Below, piece by piece: positions 10,901 to 25,900 of a stretch of DNA of 46,859 bases (position 1 is the first letter of the stretch; every line of letters starts with the position of its first letter). This DNA comes from Intoshia linei (Eukaryota; Orthonectida; Rhopaluridae), in the NCBI GenBank assembly GCA_001642005.1, contig LWCA01000154.1:1-46859 (forward strand), in the 5' to 3' direction. A model generated the notes under the pieces. That model saw nothing but the letters and a program-made list of their open reading frames with translations, was not told the DNA's origin and ran no database searches. The position numbers and the translations under genes are program-made.

Positions 10901-13900
10901 AAATTTTATTTTGTATATAAATACCTAAATATCTAGTATCTAACGAATTTTTGATTAACGAACGCGTAAATAAAATATTTTATTTTTTTAGTAGTTTTTT
11001 TAAATATTATTATGGTTTTATAGCTTTAAACATTAGATCGTATCTTTTAAGAAGTCATGGAATCTTTATATATAAAATTATAATAAATTATCAATGTAAG
11101 ATATTATAATAAAAAGTTTAATTATATGTTCAATATTAAATATAATTTTGATAAATTTAAGACATGTGTGCAGCAGCATATTTCTAATACAGTTACATTT
11201 CTAATATTTTTGTTAAATTCATTTAACGAATATGCTATTTTAACGTTTTACCATTTTCGTTAAATGAGATTTTGACTGTAGTACGTATTTTTCTGGCTAC
11301 TTTATTTAAAGTGTACATTGTTAACATACAAACATTGGACTCTCCATCATTTACTTATACTGTAATATAATTACATTACTAAAATATATACTGTAATGAA
11401 TGGCTTATAAATACAATGTAAAATGTCTTATTTTGTTATATAAATTATTTTATTATTTTATTAGTAATAAAATAGTAACAAACACCAGTAAATTAGTAAT
11501 AAACAATGTAATAATTAATTACATTTTTTAATTGAAAGAACATTCAGATATTATAAAAAACAATAAAATATAAACCTGGACACTCTAAAGCAGTTAGACC
11601 CGTTTTAGAAGGACAGTAATGACCTGTAGGACATATTGATTTTGTTGATGCTTCATTGCCTTCAATAATTGATAAAGATTTACATTGATATCCTGTAATT
11701 CAAAATTATAATATATTAACTAGTAGGGTTTCAAGTTTTTTCAAAGTATTTAATAGTTTAATATCTTTTCAAATATAAAAAACTACACAGATTAAAATTA
11801 CATTAAAATTCAACTTAAAGATGCTTAGATTTAATAAAACAAAATTGGCAAAAAATTTTGTATTTTTCGTGGAAAAAGGAGACACCATTGAACATCTGAT
11901 CGAAAGCTAGGGTGACCAGGGACGGTATGAGCTTGGTCAAACTCTAGTGTAAATTAACATTCAGAGAAAAACGTACCAGCAGGACAATCAAAACAAACAG
12001 ACTGTCCTATTGTAGATGTAAAGGTTCCATCAGCACATTTAGTACCAGCTGATGATCCAACAATACAGTACATTCCTATCTTGCATATACTCTGAGTAGG
12101 AGAAATAGATTTTGTCGGACAATAGTATCCAGAATTACAAGATCCTGTTGGTCCAATCAACCCATAAGAATCACAGTATTTTCCAGCATCACAATCAATA
12201 CATTTGAGAATATTATCGTTTCCAGTCAATGCTGAATAAGTTCCAAGTGGACAGTGAGTTGGATCTGAGCTTCCTAATCAATATTTATCAAATTTAAGCC
12301 GAATTAAAAACTAAAAAATAATTTTACCTTCTACACAGTAATGTCCAGCCTTACAAGTGAATTGTGTACCTATTTTAGCCCCAGAAGGACAGTAATAGCC
12401 TTTAGGGCACAATTTTATTGCTTTGTCTAGCCCTTAATTTACAGTATATTTTTTATAGTAAATTGTAATATTAAAATATTATATTGATAATATTTACTAC
12501 ATACCTGCTACATCACAAAAATATCCTCCTGTACACTGTGAACAAGATACCAATGAAATTAAACCAGTTTTTGGACCATATGTACCGACAGGGCATTTTG
12601 TGGGATTAGTAGTTCCTAAAAATTAATTTATAAAGTGTAACATTAATAATTATTTCATGTACAAAGATAAGATTTAAAATTAATTACTTAATTAACCAAC
12701 ATACGTGTAAATTAAAATAAAAAACCTTCAACGCAATAATATCCAATTGGACAAATGTTTGCATTTGCATCTATATGTTGGATTAAATTATACATGGTAT
12801 GATTATATAAAGAATACAAAGTATGTAATTCATAATATAGCCGTTTCGAATATTTTGATATGTTTGCAACCAATTCCGGTAGTTTAGATAGAAATCATTG
12901 AATGAACATGATTCAATTAAGAAACTGAGAATTAATTTAAAACATATTAAAAATCATTGAAACCACCATATTGTGAATGTATAGTTGATGATTTATAAAT
13001 CTAAAATTAAACCTTTTGTTGGAGTAATGTGATCTGCCAATTTTTTACAAAAATATCCTGCAGCACACTTTACTCGCGGTGCCGATAAACCTTCTTCGTC
13101 ACAAGCGTAACCACCAGTGCATTCAGAACAATCTGTTTTTGCTTTCAAATCTATTTTTTGAAATAATTAAATAGTTACATTGTAGTTTTTTTTAATTTAC
13201 TGTACGTTTTGGATGGTTAAATGGTTCAAATTTAAAATTTCATTATTTCTGAAAGTTAGAACTTATTTATGACGATTGTTAGGGCATACTCAGTAGTCAT
13301 AGTACATAGGGCATAGTCGTATACTTAGGGATTGTTGATTATCATGATTGCTGGGTAAAAGAGATTATCAAAGACAAAATAAATTTTATCAAAATTGAAA
13401 AAAAACTTAAATAACTATTGTTTTTAAAAATATTAGTATGAACTTCGGTGTGACAGAGGTATCTAATGTTTGTACTAGTGTGTTCAATTTAGTTTTTTTA
13501 GAAACTCAGTAAAAGTAAAACTCAGTACAAAAAAATACAATAACTCAGTTAAAGTAAAACTAAGTACTCAATAAAAGTCAGTACTTTTTACATTAGTTGA
13601 ACACACTAGATCAGTGGTTTTTAACCGGGGGTCGCGAAATTTATCAAAGGGGTCGTGAAAATTTGAACACAGTATAAAATATAAATAAAACTGAATATGC
13701 TTTTTTTATATTTTCATTTATGTGAATTAATAGGATGTTTGGAGTATATAGAAAATTTTTTATGTTTATAAGGGGGTTGCAAACACAAAAAGGTTGAAAA
13801 CCACTGCACTAGATTGTACACCGTATCAAACAGATAAGTTAATTACAAATTTTTACAAAAAACAAACATTTAGAAGCTCATCTTAAAATTTAATAAATGT

Positions 13901-16900
13901 TTTCATGCGTATGGTATAAATGTCAAAAATTGTTGTAACCCACTTCTCGTTCAATGCAGTATAAATAAAAAGTAAAAAAACTGAATAATGATAATACTCA
14001 ATAATAATTATTAAATTCTTATGGTACAAGTTAATTATTGATCATTAATTAATTTTACTTTTACTAGATCCAAATGTGGAAATAGGACATGGTGTTGGTA
14101 AATGTGATGAATCTGGACAATAATATCCAGTAGGGCAATCAATAATTTTGAAATCAACTAGTGTTATTACACCAGGGCAGTACTTTCCAGCTAGACAATG
14201 CACACATGCTTTTTGACCAGTTGTAGGCTAAATGAATTTTATATTATATATTTCAAATACATTCATTTATTTACAATGTTAAACAATGTAACTAACTTTC
14301 ATTTAATATTTTTTAAATAACCTGATATTCTCCCTTTACACAATGAATGGGAATAGCACTTCCTAAAGGGCACATGTGATGAATTGGACAAATAAAACTG
14401 TTTTCAATTTTTGAACCTAGCGAACAATAATAACCTTCTTTACATTTTCCTGTAGTAGTAGATTGTCCCAATGAGTTGCAATAATATCCTAATATAATTT
14501 TAAACTTGCATCAGGATATACAACCCAAACCACATTTTAGGTTAGGCTATTTTAGCTAGTCATTTTAAGTTCAAATTTAACGTAATTTTTGTACTTCAAA
14601 AAAATTAAAAGTCCAAAAATCGTTAATCACGAATTTTTTTCCGTTAAATAGAAATTATCCTGTATAATGGTTATTTAGCTATTCTGTGACCTTACTGCGG
14701 TCCAGATTTGTTATGCAGGTTGGTATTGCTCATTAATTAATAAAATGTAACGTCTTTAAATCTGAAGTAAACATACCTGCATCACACTTTTTGCACGATT
14801 GCACGGTGGATTGTCCAGTCATATCCTGATATGTACCAATCCCACAATTCGTTCCAATTGAAGAACCTAAATTCATTGTATATTTTATAATTCAATAAAT
14901 AAGCATCAATTTAAAAAAGTATAACACAAACAGAACCTGAATTGTAATTGTGTCAAATTAAAAAATTTACTTTTTTAATAATTGACAGTTAAGATATATA
15001 TTGTGTTAATATATATTATGATAATTACGACTGTTCTCATGCTGTTCATTTTAATAGTAAAAATTTGTTTCAATAAGTAATTACCTTCAGGACAATATTT
15101 TCCGACAGGGCAAATGTTGCCAGTAGCTCCATCAGTGGGCTTTATTGATTTGGCTCCATTAGTACAATAGTAACCTTTTAAAAATTGCATGATTAAATTG
15201 TATTCGAATGATGAAATATACCTGATGCACAACTTCCAGTGACAGCGGATAAACCATTAACGGCGCAGTATTTTCCAGGGTCGCATATTTTGGGTTCAAA
15301 GCTACCTTGCACGCAGTAATAACCTGTTGGACAAATGTTGCCTGTTGTTCCATCCGTAGGGTTTTGAATAGTAGCTCCAAGTGTACAGAAATAACCAGCA
15401 TTGCATAATCCAGTAACTGCACCAATCCCTCGTCCCTCACAATAATTCCCCTTTGTACACTTTATGCAATCGGTCAACAGACCTTTATTTTTTAATGCGT
15501 TATACGTTCCTACTGGACATGGATTTTCTGTACCGTATCTTGTACCAATGGGACAATAATGCCCAATTGGGCATTCTATAAATTCGGATACTAATTTTGT
15601 TCCTATTAAGCAAGCTTTTCCTATTAAATAGGGTATAATTATATTATATAATAATTAAATAGTTAATTTATAATAAGATTTTATGTTAATTTGATTCAGT
15701 GTTTTTATTCCTTTTTTATTTCGCTTAACATGTATAGTATACAGTGAAATAAAATAATAATAAAATAACCTCACAAGACAAAAGGGTATAGAAAGAGAGA
15801 GTTAAAATGATAATACTTATACATTATAGTCATAGAAAAAAATTTAGCAGACACACCTGGAAAGCACCGGAGAATCCGGCCCATGCAGTGTTCTACATTA
15901 TAATATATAACTTAAGACATTATATAATTTTTTTAATATGAAATTAATTAAAGTAATCAACTATATAATAAATGCTTCTAAAAGTGTCAAATGCATTGCA
16001 CTTATAAATTTGATCATTGCGAAAAACCCTTCAAATTAAATAAAATTTAAATTAAAAATTTCATAAATTAAGTCTATTTAGAGAACTTAAATCCAGTGCC
16101 CAACGTACGGTAGATATAACCCACTTCCAGGGCTGTAATGTTATTACAGTAATATATTATTGTAAAGTTCTTATAACCAAAACTGTAGATTACATTATCG
16201 CTACATAGCATTATTTATTTTACTTTAATACAGAATTTACATTACTTTAATACTCTCTATCAAAACATTACAAGGGGCTCGACGAAATTTTGGTAAAATT
16301 GGACCTGAGCTTTCCAAATAGTTTATATTAAAAAAATATTATTGAATATCAACTATTTTGTGTATCAAATTTAAAATGTCAAGTTAAGAGTCTTGGATAA
16401 GTGACTAGGGACGATATGATATACACATCAAAGATTTTGGGGCATATTTTTCATTTTAGGATGGCTTCGAGTTTGGTAGGTTCGGCTCTGCTTAAATCTA
16501 ATTTGAATTTTTTTAAAAATATTTAAATTTTAAAACTATAGAAATATGAAAAATAATTAAAATTTATTTACTCAAACTATGTTTATTTTATTAAACCAAA
16601 CTTTATTCATTTTGTATTATCGTACATTTAGTGTGATTTTAAATTTAATTTTAAATTAATGATGATTATTTATATCCATTCTTTGATTCTTCATCTGATA
16701 TATTATGTGGCTCATTTAAACAATGTTCTATTGTATTTTTGATTTTGCATTTTATTAGGATTTTGAATTGGATGACAAAATTTTCTGAAATATTTCCACC
16801 TTTTCATAATGTCTGTCAATTTATATTTTACTTATTTTTATTTTACAATTTGACTTTATTAAATATAAATATTTTGCACTAATTTTATTAGGTTGCATAA

Positions 16901-19900
16901 CATAATTTGACATTTCTCAAAAATTAGTATATACTGTGCTTATATTATAATATGTATTGTGCTATATGTAATACGTATTCGGCGTTTTCATTGTCTTTTG
17001 AATTAATTTGAAAATCCCTTATTTTGGAGATTTAATAATACATAATAAGCATTTAAATTGCATAAATAATTTATGCAACTTTAGCCTTAATTAATAAAAA
17101 TTTGGACGTAATTGAAAAATAATATTGTTATAGCGTTGACTAGTTCATTGAGGCGAAAAAGATGATGTATTCATCATCCTTGAATGTTTTTGGTGTTTAG
17201 CAGTGATATTTGTACTCTTTATTTTGATACAAAAATAATATTACCTGCTGGGCATGGTTTACAACTAGTCTGTTTGATTAAATCTTGATAAGTTCCACTT
17301 GAACATTTACTTGGAGCTGAAGATCCAGCCGGACAATAATGACCAATGGGACACATTCCAACTAAAATTAAGTGTATGATTATGGGAAGGCAATACTGAT
17401 AATCCTAGGTTAATAGAGTTGGTTTTAGTAATTTTTAAATTTTGAAAGCGATACTATAGCATACATTCTAGAAAAACTCAAAAAATTAACAGTTTTCTTT
17501 GTATAATTTCTTTTTGAGCTTTTATTAAAATTATTAATTTAAATTTATTTACAATAACCGTGTAAATATATATGTATCTACTATTACCATTATAATATCA
17601 CAAATAAATATATTACTTGATTCAGTTTTTGTACAATCAATGGATGTAGTGGTAGAAGATTTAGTTGCTCCTTTTACACAATAATAACCCGCTAGACAAT
17701 CACCCGTAGGGTTTATTGGTACGGTATCACTACAATATTTTCCAGGTGGACAAGGTTTGCATTGAGATGCCTAATATGTTCATTATTTTACTTGACTTTA
17801 TATTATACATATACACTTATATTTTATACTATAAGAATTGTACTTTGTATATCGAATATAGCCCGATAATATAGAATGCACATCAATTTTAAAATTTTAC
17901 CAATTTAAACTAAATTGACAACGGTGGATTAACTCCTACTTGTTGAAATGCTCTAATTTAAACAACTAGAATGGCATCTTCATATTTATCGTGTAATAAA
18001 CACTGTTTATGATTATGGAAAGGACATTCGAAGAAACGGCCTCATTTTTCCTCATTGAGTATTAAAAACTTATATTCTTGAATATCATAATCATTTCATG
18101 TGCTAAATTTAAAATGTCAAGTCAAAAGCCTTAAAGATTTTGCTAGGGCTATATGACACTAAATTACGGTAGTGATTTTTTTAGGACCCTATTTTTGATT
18201 TTCGGGTGGTCTAGTGCTGAGTAGGTTCGGCTTTGGGTATGGACTCCCCTATCAGGTAAGTTGTCATAATGTTATATCATATATACATTATATGTAATCT
18301 TTAACATACATTATTATTATAATTTCAACATACCTCAAATAGATATTCATTGTCACTATAAGTTCCGGCACTACAAACTATCGGAGCTAATCCAGTTCCA
18401 ACAGGGCAATAATAACCTTTAGGACATGGATTGTACGATTTCACTATTGGAGTGGAAGGTGCACTCATTTGGCATACATGTCTAATCGATATATTTAATT
18501 TTTGTGTATCACATACGTATTAAGTAATGCATATTGTATGTATGGAAAAGTATAAATTATAATATTTTTACATCCCTACTTATATAATATGCATTACAAT
18601 ATTTGTTTGTTTGTGTGTGTGTGTCATCGTTTATTTCAATAATTACCAGTCTTAGAATTTTATAAAGTCCACATTTCAATTACAGTTTTTTCCGGGGTGT
18701 AAGTAAAATAAATTTCAACCTCCCAAACTTTCATCTTAGTGGCCAAAAACTCCAATTGTCCTTTTTTTAATGAAAACAGCCCTAGAATTTAAAAAAAATT
18801 ACAGGTGGTACAGTTGTATCCTGTTAACACACACAAAAAATTGCAATCTGAATAAGTGACGCCTTCACGGTCAAAAAATCATTTTAGTAAATTATTAATT
18901 ATTAAATTATTTTATTTTTCATATATTTTTTTTCCGAAATATTTTATTATAACAAAAAATGTGAAATAATTAACGGTCCGAAAATTAAAAAAAGAAACAT
19001 TATTCTGATAGAGCTTATTCCATTTGATATAAATACAAAATTTCAACCCCAGAAATCTACGCATTCCCGGTTAAAAATAATTTTTAATATATTATCAACC
19101 AATATTTTTTAATTTTTAAGTTAGATTTTCTACGTGAATTTATTTTTTGTAGAATAAAAATGTGCTCTCGGCAGAGCTAGGTGCTTTTTGTACGTAGTAC
19201 ATAACAATCAACCTAGTATAATATAATAATGTATCTTAATAAAAATAACGTATGATACACATTAACTTTTTAAGTTTGTGCGTTTCTATCTCCAAAATAA
19301 CCTTAATTTTGTATCATTTTTTATATCAAATGCAGATCATTTACCATTTAAACTTAATATATTTATCGGAATTCGGTTGGGGCACCATTTTGTGAAAAGT
19401 CCCCAAAAACAAGGTTGCCCAAAATTTAGAGGTTTTAGTAAATTATCTAATTTTTGATTAAAGACAAAGATTATTGCAATATACATTTTATATTATACAA
19501 TGTATTATGATATTATGCTTGTTAATTTTACAGTTGGTTAATCTGATTTAATATGGTATTTTCAGCAAATAAACGAATATAAAAATTTCAATAAAAACAA
19601 ATTCTCTGGCAATAATTTTAATTTGCTTAGATGTATTATGGTCTTGCTATTAATTCCGAATTTCAAAAAATTTTAAAAAGTAAATTATGTAAAAATTGTA
19701 TTTTTTCATTTTTCAAAATATTAGCTATTTCTAAATTTGTTTGATACATATCCAACAATTGTAGCGTAATATGCTCGAAATCATAAATAAATGTAATATA
19801 AAATGAATTTAATCATTAGAGGAATTAAATTTACAAAATGTGTGCCTCAAAGTGGGATTTATTTCACATATACTGCTAGGTCATTGTTATAAATACAATA

Positions 19901-22900
19901 AAATCATAATATTACAGACAAATAATTATTTTATATTAATTATTATAATGCATAATGTCCCAAAACAGTGTCGGACTGTAAATATTAGTGAAAAACATAT
20001 ATTATAATATAAATATTATAAGTATATTTATTACACTTATTTATATGGCTATTGATTTTATTAAATATATTACTGATCATATTAGTATGGTTATTATTAT
20101 TATTTACATTATTATTATTAATGAGAATATTTACCCAGCGGGACAAGGAAAACAATCAAAATTCATAGTAGTATTTGTAAATGTACCAGCTGAACAAAAA
20201 ATTGCAACAGAACTACCTGTTGGACATTTAAATCCTATTGGACATGGATTTTTTTCTGGGTCCTTGGTTCCTAATTTTATAATAGTTATCATTATATTTT
20301 AGGGATAACATTTATAATATATACGATTAATACAATATATTATTAGTTAATTTTAAATTTTGCTAATATTTCCTATAAATCACATTTAATATTTCAATAT
20401 CTTACAAGTCTAAGTCGTCAGACTGTCATCCTAATAAAAACTGAAACTAGAAATATGACAATATTTTGTGAGATAAATTGTCTATAATCCAACTTCAATG
20501 TGATGTAGAATTTAAATAACCGGCATACTAAGTCATTGAAGTAATTTAATTATTATTTCACAGTGGTATAAAAAGATTTAATAATTAGGGTTCTGAAACT
20601 AACTTTTTTCCATACAAAAAACATTGTGATGTAGCTTTAGGTCGATTTTGTCATCACCATAATTTATGTCGTAATTTATGAAAGGCTTAATTAAAATAAG
20701 TATATTTACCCGATGGGCATAAAAAACCAGCTGGACAGTCACCGCTGACATCACTTTGTCCGGCATGCTTGCAATAGCTTCCTAATAGATATTACATATT
20801 ATTGTATATAATTAAAACATAAATTTGATTAAATTTTATTTTTATCAATTTATTTTACCTGCAGTGCAATCTAGACAATCGCTTAACAATGCCTTTCCAG
20901 TTAATTTATTGAATTTTCCAGCCGGACACCTATTTTATTAAATATTAAATAAAAAAATCGTAATTTAAAATTATTTAAAATTACGCTGTGCATATCGATG
21001 AACCAACAGGACAGTAATGTCTACATTTTTGTAAATTATATTAAATTAATATATTAGTATATTGGATTAAATTATAAATGTTATAAGATTATGTAAATAC
21101 TGACTAAAATATTATATACATCAGGTTCGTACAAACACATGGCGAGTGAGGGCCAAAAAATACATTAGAAAAATTTTTAAACAATTATTTCATCATTCCT
21201 TCCCTCTTAGTTTTTAATATTCTCTAATTTCTAAAGGATTTTTATCACTTGAACTGCTTATTTATACAACACAAATATTTATTAAAGTTTTGGACAACTC
21301 ATTCACTTTTCATTGATCATTGCAGCTATATCGATGTCGATTTTGGTTGTTGACATTCGTAAGCAATGATTAAGTGTTTGATCATTAGGGCAAGTATAGT
21401 CCAAAAATTTAGAATTATTATTATAAGTACAAAAAGTAGGAATTTGAACATAATTGAGAGTAATGCTAGCTCTGGTGCATTTGTGGGTCCCAAAAATTTA
21501 ATGTATGTCCACTGGACATTTTCCAGCTAAAAATTGAAAATTAGCTTTACACCATTTCACAAAGGGTCAGTTAAATCAGATTTTTTTGTTTTTTGTTCTG
21601 AAATAAATGTTATTCTTAAATTATTAACAAATTTGTAATTGTTAGAATTAAGAAATGTTGGACCTATTTATAATTTCTACATCCATAAAATTAGTCACAA
21701 GCTACAATTTACGTTTAATCGAATCAAAATCAACAAATCTAGTTTGAAACTTTACATCAATATTTAATCATTATTTATTTTTTTATTATTTACTTGTTTT
21801 ACCTAATATATTATTCATAAATTTCCGGGTTACGCTTTAAACCAACCTGACATACATAATAAAATATTTATTGAATTATGTAATTACCCAGTTTTACATA
21901 CCACTAAATTCGCACTAGAACCACCAGAACAATAATAACCTGCTCCACATATTTTGTCTGGTGCCGTTAATCCTGTAATACTACATATTTTACCTAAAAT
22001 ATAATTGAAAGAGAAAATGATGAGTACAGGGTACAAAATGTTATCTTCCGAAAACAAAAGATATTATAGGCATTTTACGTAAACGTAACATTTCATAAAA
22101 ATATTAACCTGGAGTGCATTGCAAACATTCATAAACATCTTTTAGCCCTACAACATTTGAAAACGTACCTAACGGGCATTTTTTAGGTGTAGATGTCCCC
22201 TTTTCACAGTAATTTCTAAAATTTAATTTTTATTATATTAATGGCGTATTACAATAATATACAATTAATGTAATATTACCCAACTGTACAAATATTTGCA
22301 TTGGCATCAATCGAAGGATTTGGTGTTTTAGCTCCAAGTTTGCTAATTAATAAAATAGTATAATATAGTAATTTAAATACCAATAATTAGTAATAATTTT
22401 TATAAATTACCAAAAATATCCTGCAGAACATAATGTACTTGGAACAGATATACCAGTTTCTCCACAATAAAATGTAGCTAAATTTGTTTAGTTAAGAATT
22501 ATGGTAATAAAACATATAATTATATACATTAAAATAATTAATAAAATAAAATATATATATTTTAATATATAATTTATATATTAGTACTTACAATACAATA
22601 AACTATGTATATTGTATAATATTTTCTTCATAACTCGTTATTAATAAGATTTAAAAAAATTTGACGAGAATCTTGTCCCGAAATAGAGAATTTGAAATTA
22701 TAGAAACAGCTTATAAAACCTTTAAATTAAAGGTTAAATTGCACTAAAATCTAAATTGTAATACGAATTGTAAAATTTAATACAAAATATTTTAACTTAT
22801 TTTAAAAAATGGTTTTAAAACTTTTACTTTATATTTTAAATTAATGGCCAGTTAGCGAATTGGCAAGTTGTGGAGAGAATTAGTAAATTACATCGTTATG

Positions 22901-25900
22901 TTTTACAAATACACTACTATCCCGTTTTTAAAATTCTGAAATATTTTTTTTAAATCTTGATAAATATAACCATGTATTTTTCTCAAACAAAATATATCTT
23001 TCTCTACAGTCAAAATTAACCATCTTCACAATTTAAAAAAAAGTTTTTTACTGAGAATGTTAGTGTACAATGTACATTAAGGTGTCTCATGGGTATTTAG
23101 AAAAAATATCCTTAGGGCTTAAAATTATAATATTACTATAATAATAACTATTGTAAAATATTTTCGACCAACTCCTAACGGTGAAGTTAGTCTGGCCATT
23201 TAAAGTTCTCTTTATATATACTATATACATGTATTACAAAATTAAAAATGAAGTTTAATTTAACGGAAATTGGCGTTTGAGCTTTTAAACGTGGTACCGA
23301 CTTCATAATATTGTTCTCCATATTTAGTTATACATCTTATTATTTTAAATTTGTTTCTACCTCAATTTTTTTGGATTTTATTTTTTGTTTGAATATAATT
23401 TAAATAATGTAAATAGCCACAATTCGAGAAATTAAATCGTTAATAAAATCCAAAAAAATTGAGCTAGAAACAAATTTTATATATTATATATAAAAAAATT
23501 AAATGATCAGACTATTTTCAATATTCGTTCAAATGCATTAATATTTTGGAAATATCATTTTTTTTATACTTGATCACTATTATACCTAAGGATGTTCAAA
23601 AATATAATTTTTCATTTTTTTTGAGACACCTTAATGTTCATGAAATGAAATGATGGGGAGATATCAATTAAAATTATCAAATTATTGAAATAAATCGCTT
23701 ATAGTACAAATTATAGGTGAACTTATAAACATAAATCATTAACTTGTTATAATAAGTTAAAATCAAAAATGATAACATGTATTTAATAGCGCTCACCCAA
23801 ATAAATCACCCAACAAAAGTAGTGAATAGTCTATTCAAACTCTCACTGTAATATATACAATACATAATATTTATTTATACCTGGACACTTGGTACACTCC
23901 GCTATACTTTTCAATTTTGTAGTTAATCCATAAAATCCAATTGGACATGGAAATTGTTTTGCATATTTTGTATTAATTGGACAATAATAACCTGCAAAAT
24001 AGATATATACTATAATACAGTAATAATATTATTAACAATAAATAATATTTGTTATTATAAATTAACATATATTAAAAAGATAGAAATTCACAGTAAAAGT
24101 TTATTATTAAAACCTTTAGGACACTCGAATAGAGTGTAATCTGAGACAGGATTCACTGAATTATCACAGTAATAGCCAATTGGACATGAACTACATAATA
24201 TTTGCTTTGTGACAGACGTATAATAACCATCATTACACTCTACTGGAACTGATGACCCTTTCGGACAATAATAACCTTTTGGACATACATCCGTGGGAAT
24301 GGATGTGCCCTCCTAAATTATAAAATATATTTAAATTTCTTAAGAAAATTTTATATTTTGATCATTTTCAATAAAAATAGAAACTAACCTTGCAATAAAA
24401 GCCTTCAGTGCATGCATTTGTAACTTTTGTAGATCCAGTACTAGGACAGTAATAACCCTGATCACATAACTGGCACGAATCAACACTTGTTATTCCGGGG
24501 AATGGGTTATATGTTCCTGTTGGGCAAGCTACTTGAACAGAACTTCCTTCAACACAATAATATCCAGGTGAACAGATATTACCTATAAAATATAAGTATA
24601 TTATATATGTATTATCATTGATACTTAATTTAAGAGAGAATACTATTTTTAACTTATTTCTTTTCTATAATTGAAATATATAAATTTACCAACCCTTTGT
24701 GTAAAATTAACTTAATAGGATTTAGATTTTATCTATCCTTTCCCAGTTGAATTCAGACTTTATAGCTAACCCTTTAAGTGCTAAAAATGTTTGAAAGCGA
24801 TACATAATTCCATATTGCCTTAGCCACCTCTCATAACGTCAAAACTTGAAATTTTAAATTTGACAAAAAAAATAGTTATAATATTCGAAAATATAATATT
24901 TTTAAATGAGTTATTAATTTGTTTTACGTAGTTACAATGAAGCATAATCTATTTTAATATCTTTTACGTAGATCCAATAACTTTTAAGCTAATTATTGAA
25001 AATTTCCAATACTTTTTAAGCTAATTTTAAAAACTGATTAAAATTGTAATAATTATGTAATTTTTAAAATATGTGTTAATCACTTTAATATCTTCACAAT
25101 TTAGATTATATTACAAATTTAAATTAATAATTAATAAAAAATATTATGGATACTAATTTCAAATATTCTTTTTGAGTATAAATTAATTTATCTATATTAT
25201 CAATCACAAAATGAAATCACGAGATATGATAAATTGGAATACAATTTTTTGTATTAATGAAACTTTCGATAATAAAATATGGAAATTAAGAGATTCCAAA
25301 ATTCTCAAACGTTCAACTGTGAGAACGTAATACATGTAGAAATAATAACTGCAACTACAAAATACGTTCAATAACGACACTAACTTTGACTATATCATAT
25401 GAATGTAATCATGACATAAATTATCATACTTTTACTCATTACATAAAAATTTCCTCGATTTGTAAACATTTTCAACATATTAATTTTGTGTTTAACGGTT
25501 AAACTTTAACCCATTGGACTAACCCGATTGTCAGACTTTTAAATTAAATATAAAATCCTAAATAAATCTTATTTTAATTAATACATAATGAATGTAAGAT
25601 ATCTTGTTCATTATCAACCATAAAGGTGATTTTTAAATTTCGAACTAATTTGTGAAACAGTTTAAATTATTCAAAAAGAACAAACTATTATAATTTTTAA
25701 GTTACTTGAAGACACATTTATATTTTTTAAATGAAGATATTAAAGTATTAACAATTTAATTATTACAATTTTAACCAGTTTTTAAAATTAGCTTAAAAAG
25801 AATTGGAAATTAAGTACAAATTTTCAAAAATTAGCTTAAAAGTTATTGGATCTACGTAAAAGATATTAAAATAAAGTATAATTCATTGTAATAGCTTAAA

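Larger units (their letters stand above)
8929..11575. other. Intron between exons 62 and 63
   Basis: 2,647 nt. Contains the hydrophobic frame (8960-9430), a hAT relic (9831-10828) and a pogo-like MITE (10873-11278). Confidence 0.75.

Noticed and set aside
19988-20302. 104-codon plus-strand open frame
   Set aside because: Antisense to exon 48 plus AT-rich intron; no recognisable domain.
21507-21535. Possible extra exon reading AGKCPVD on the minus strand
   Set aside because: It runs into a stop at once and has no donor; exons 44 and 45 already join in phase. At most a decayed exon.
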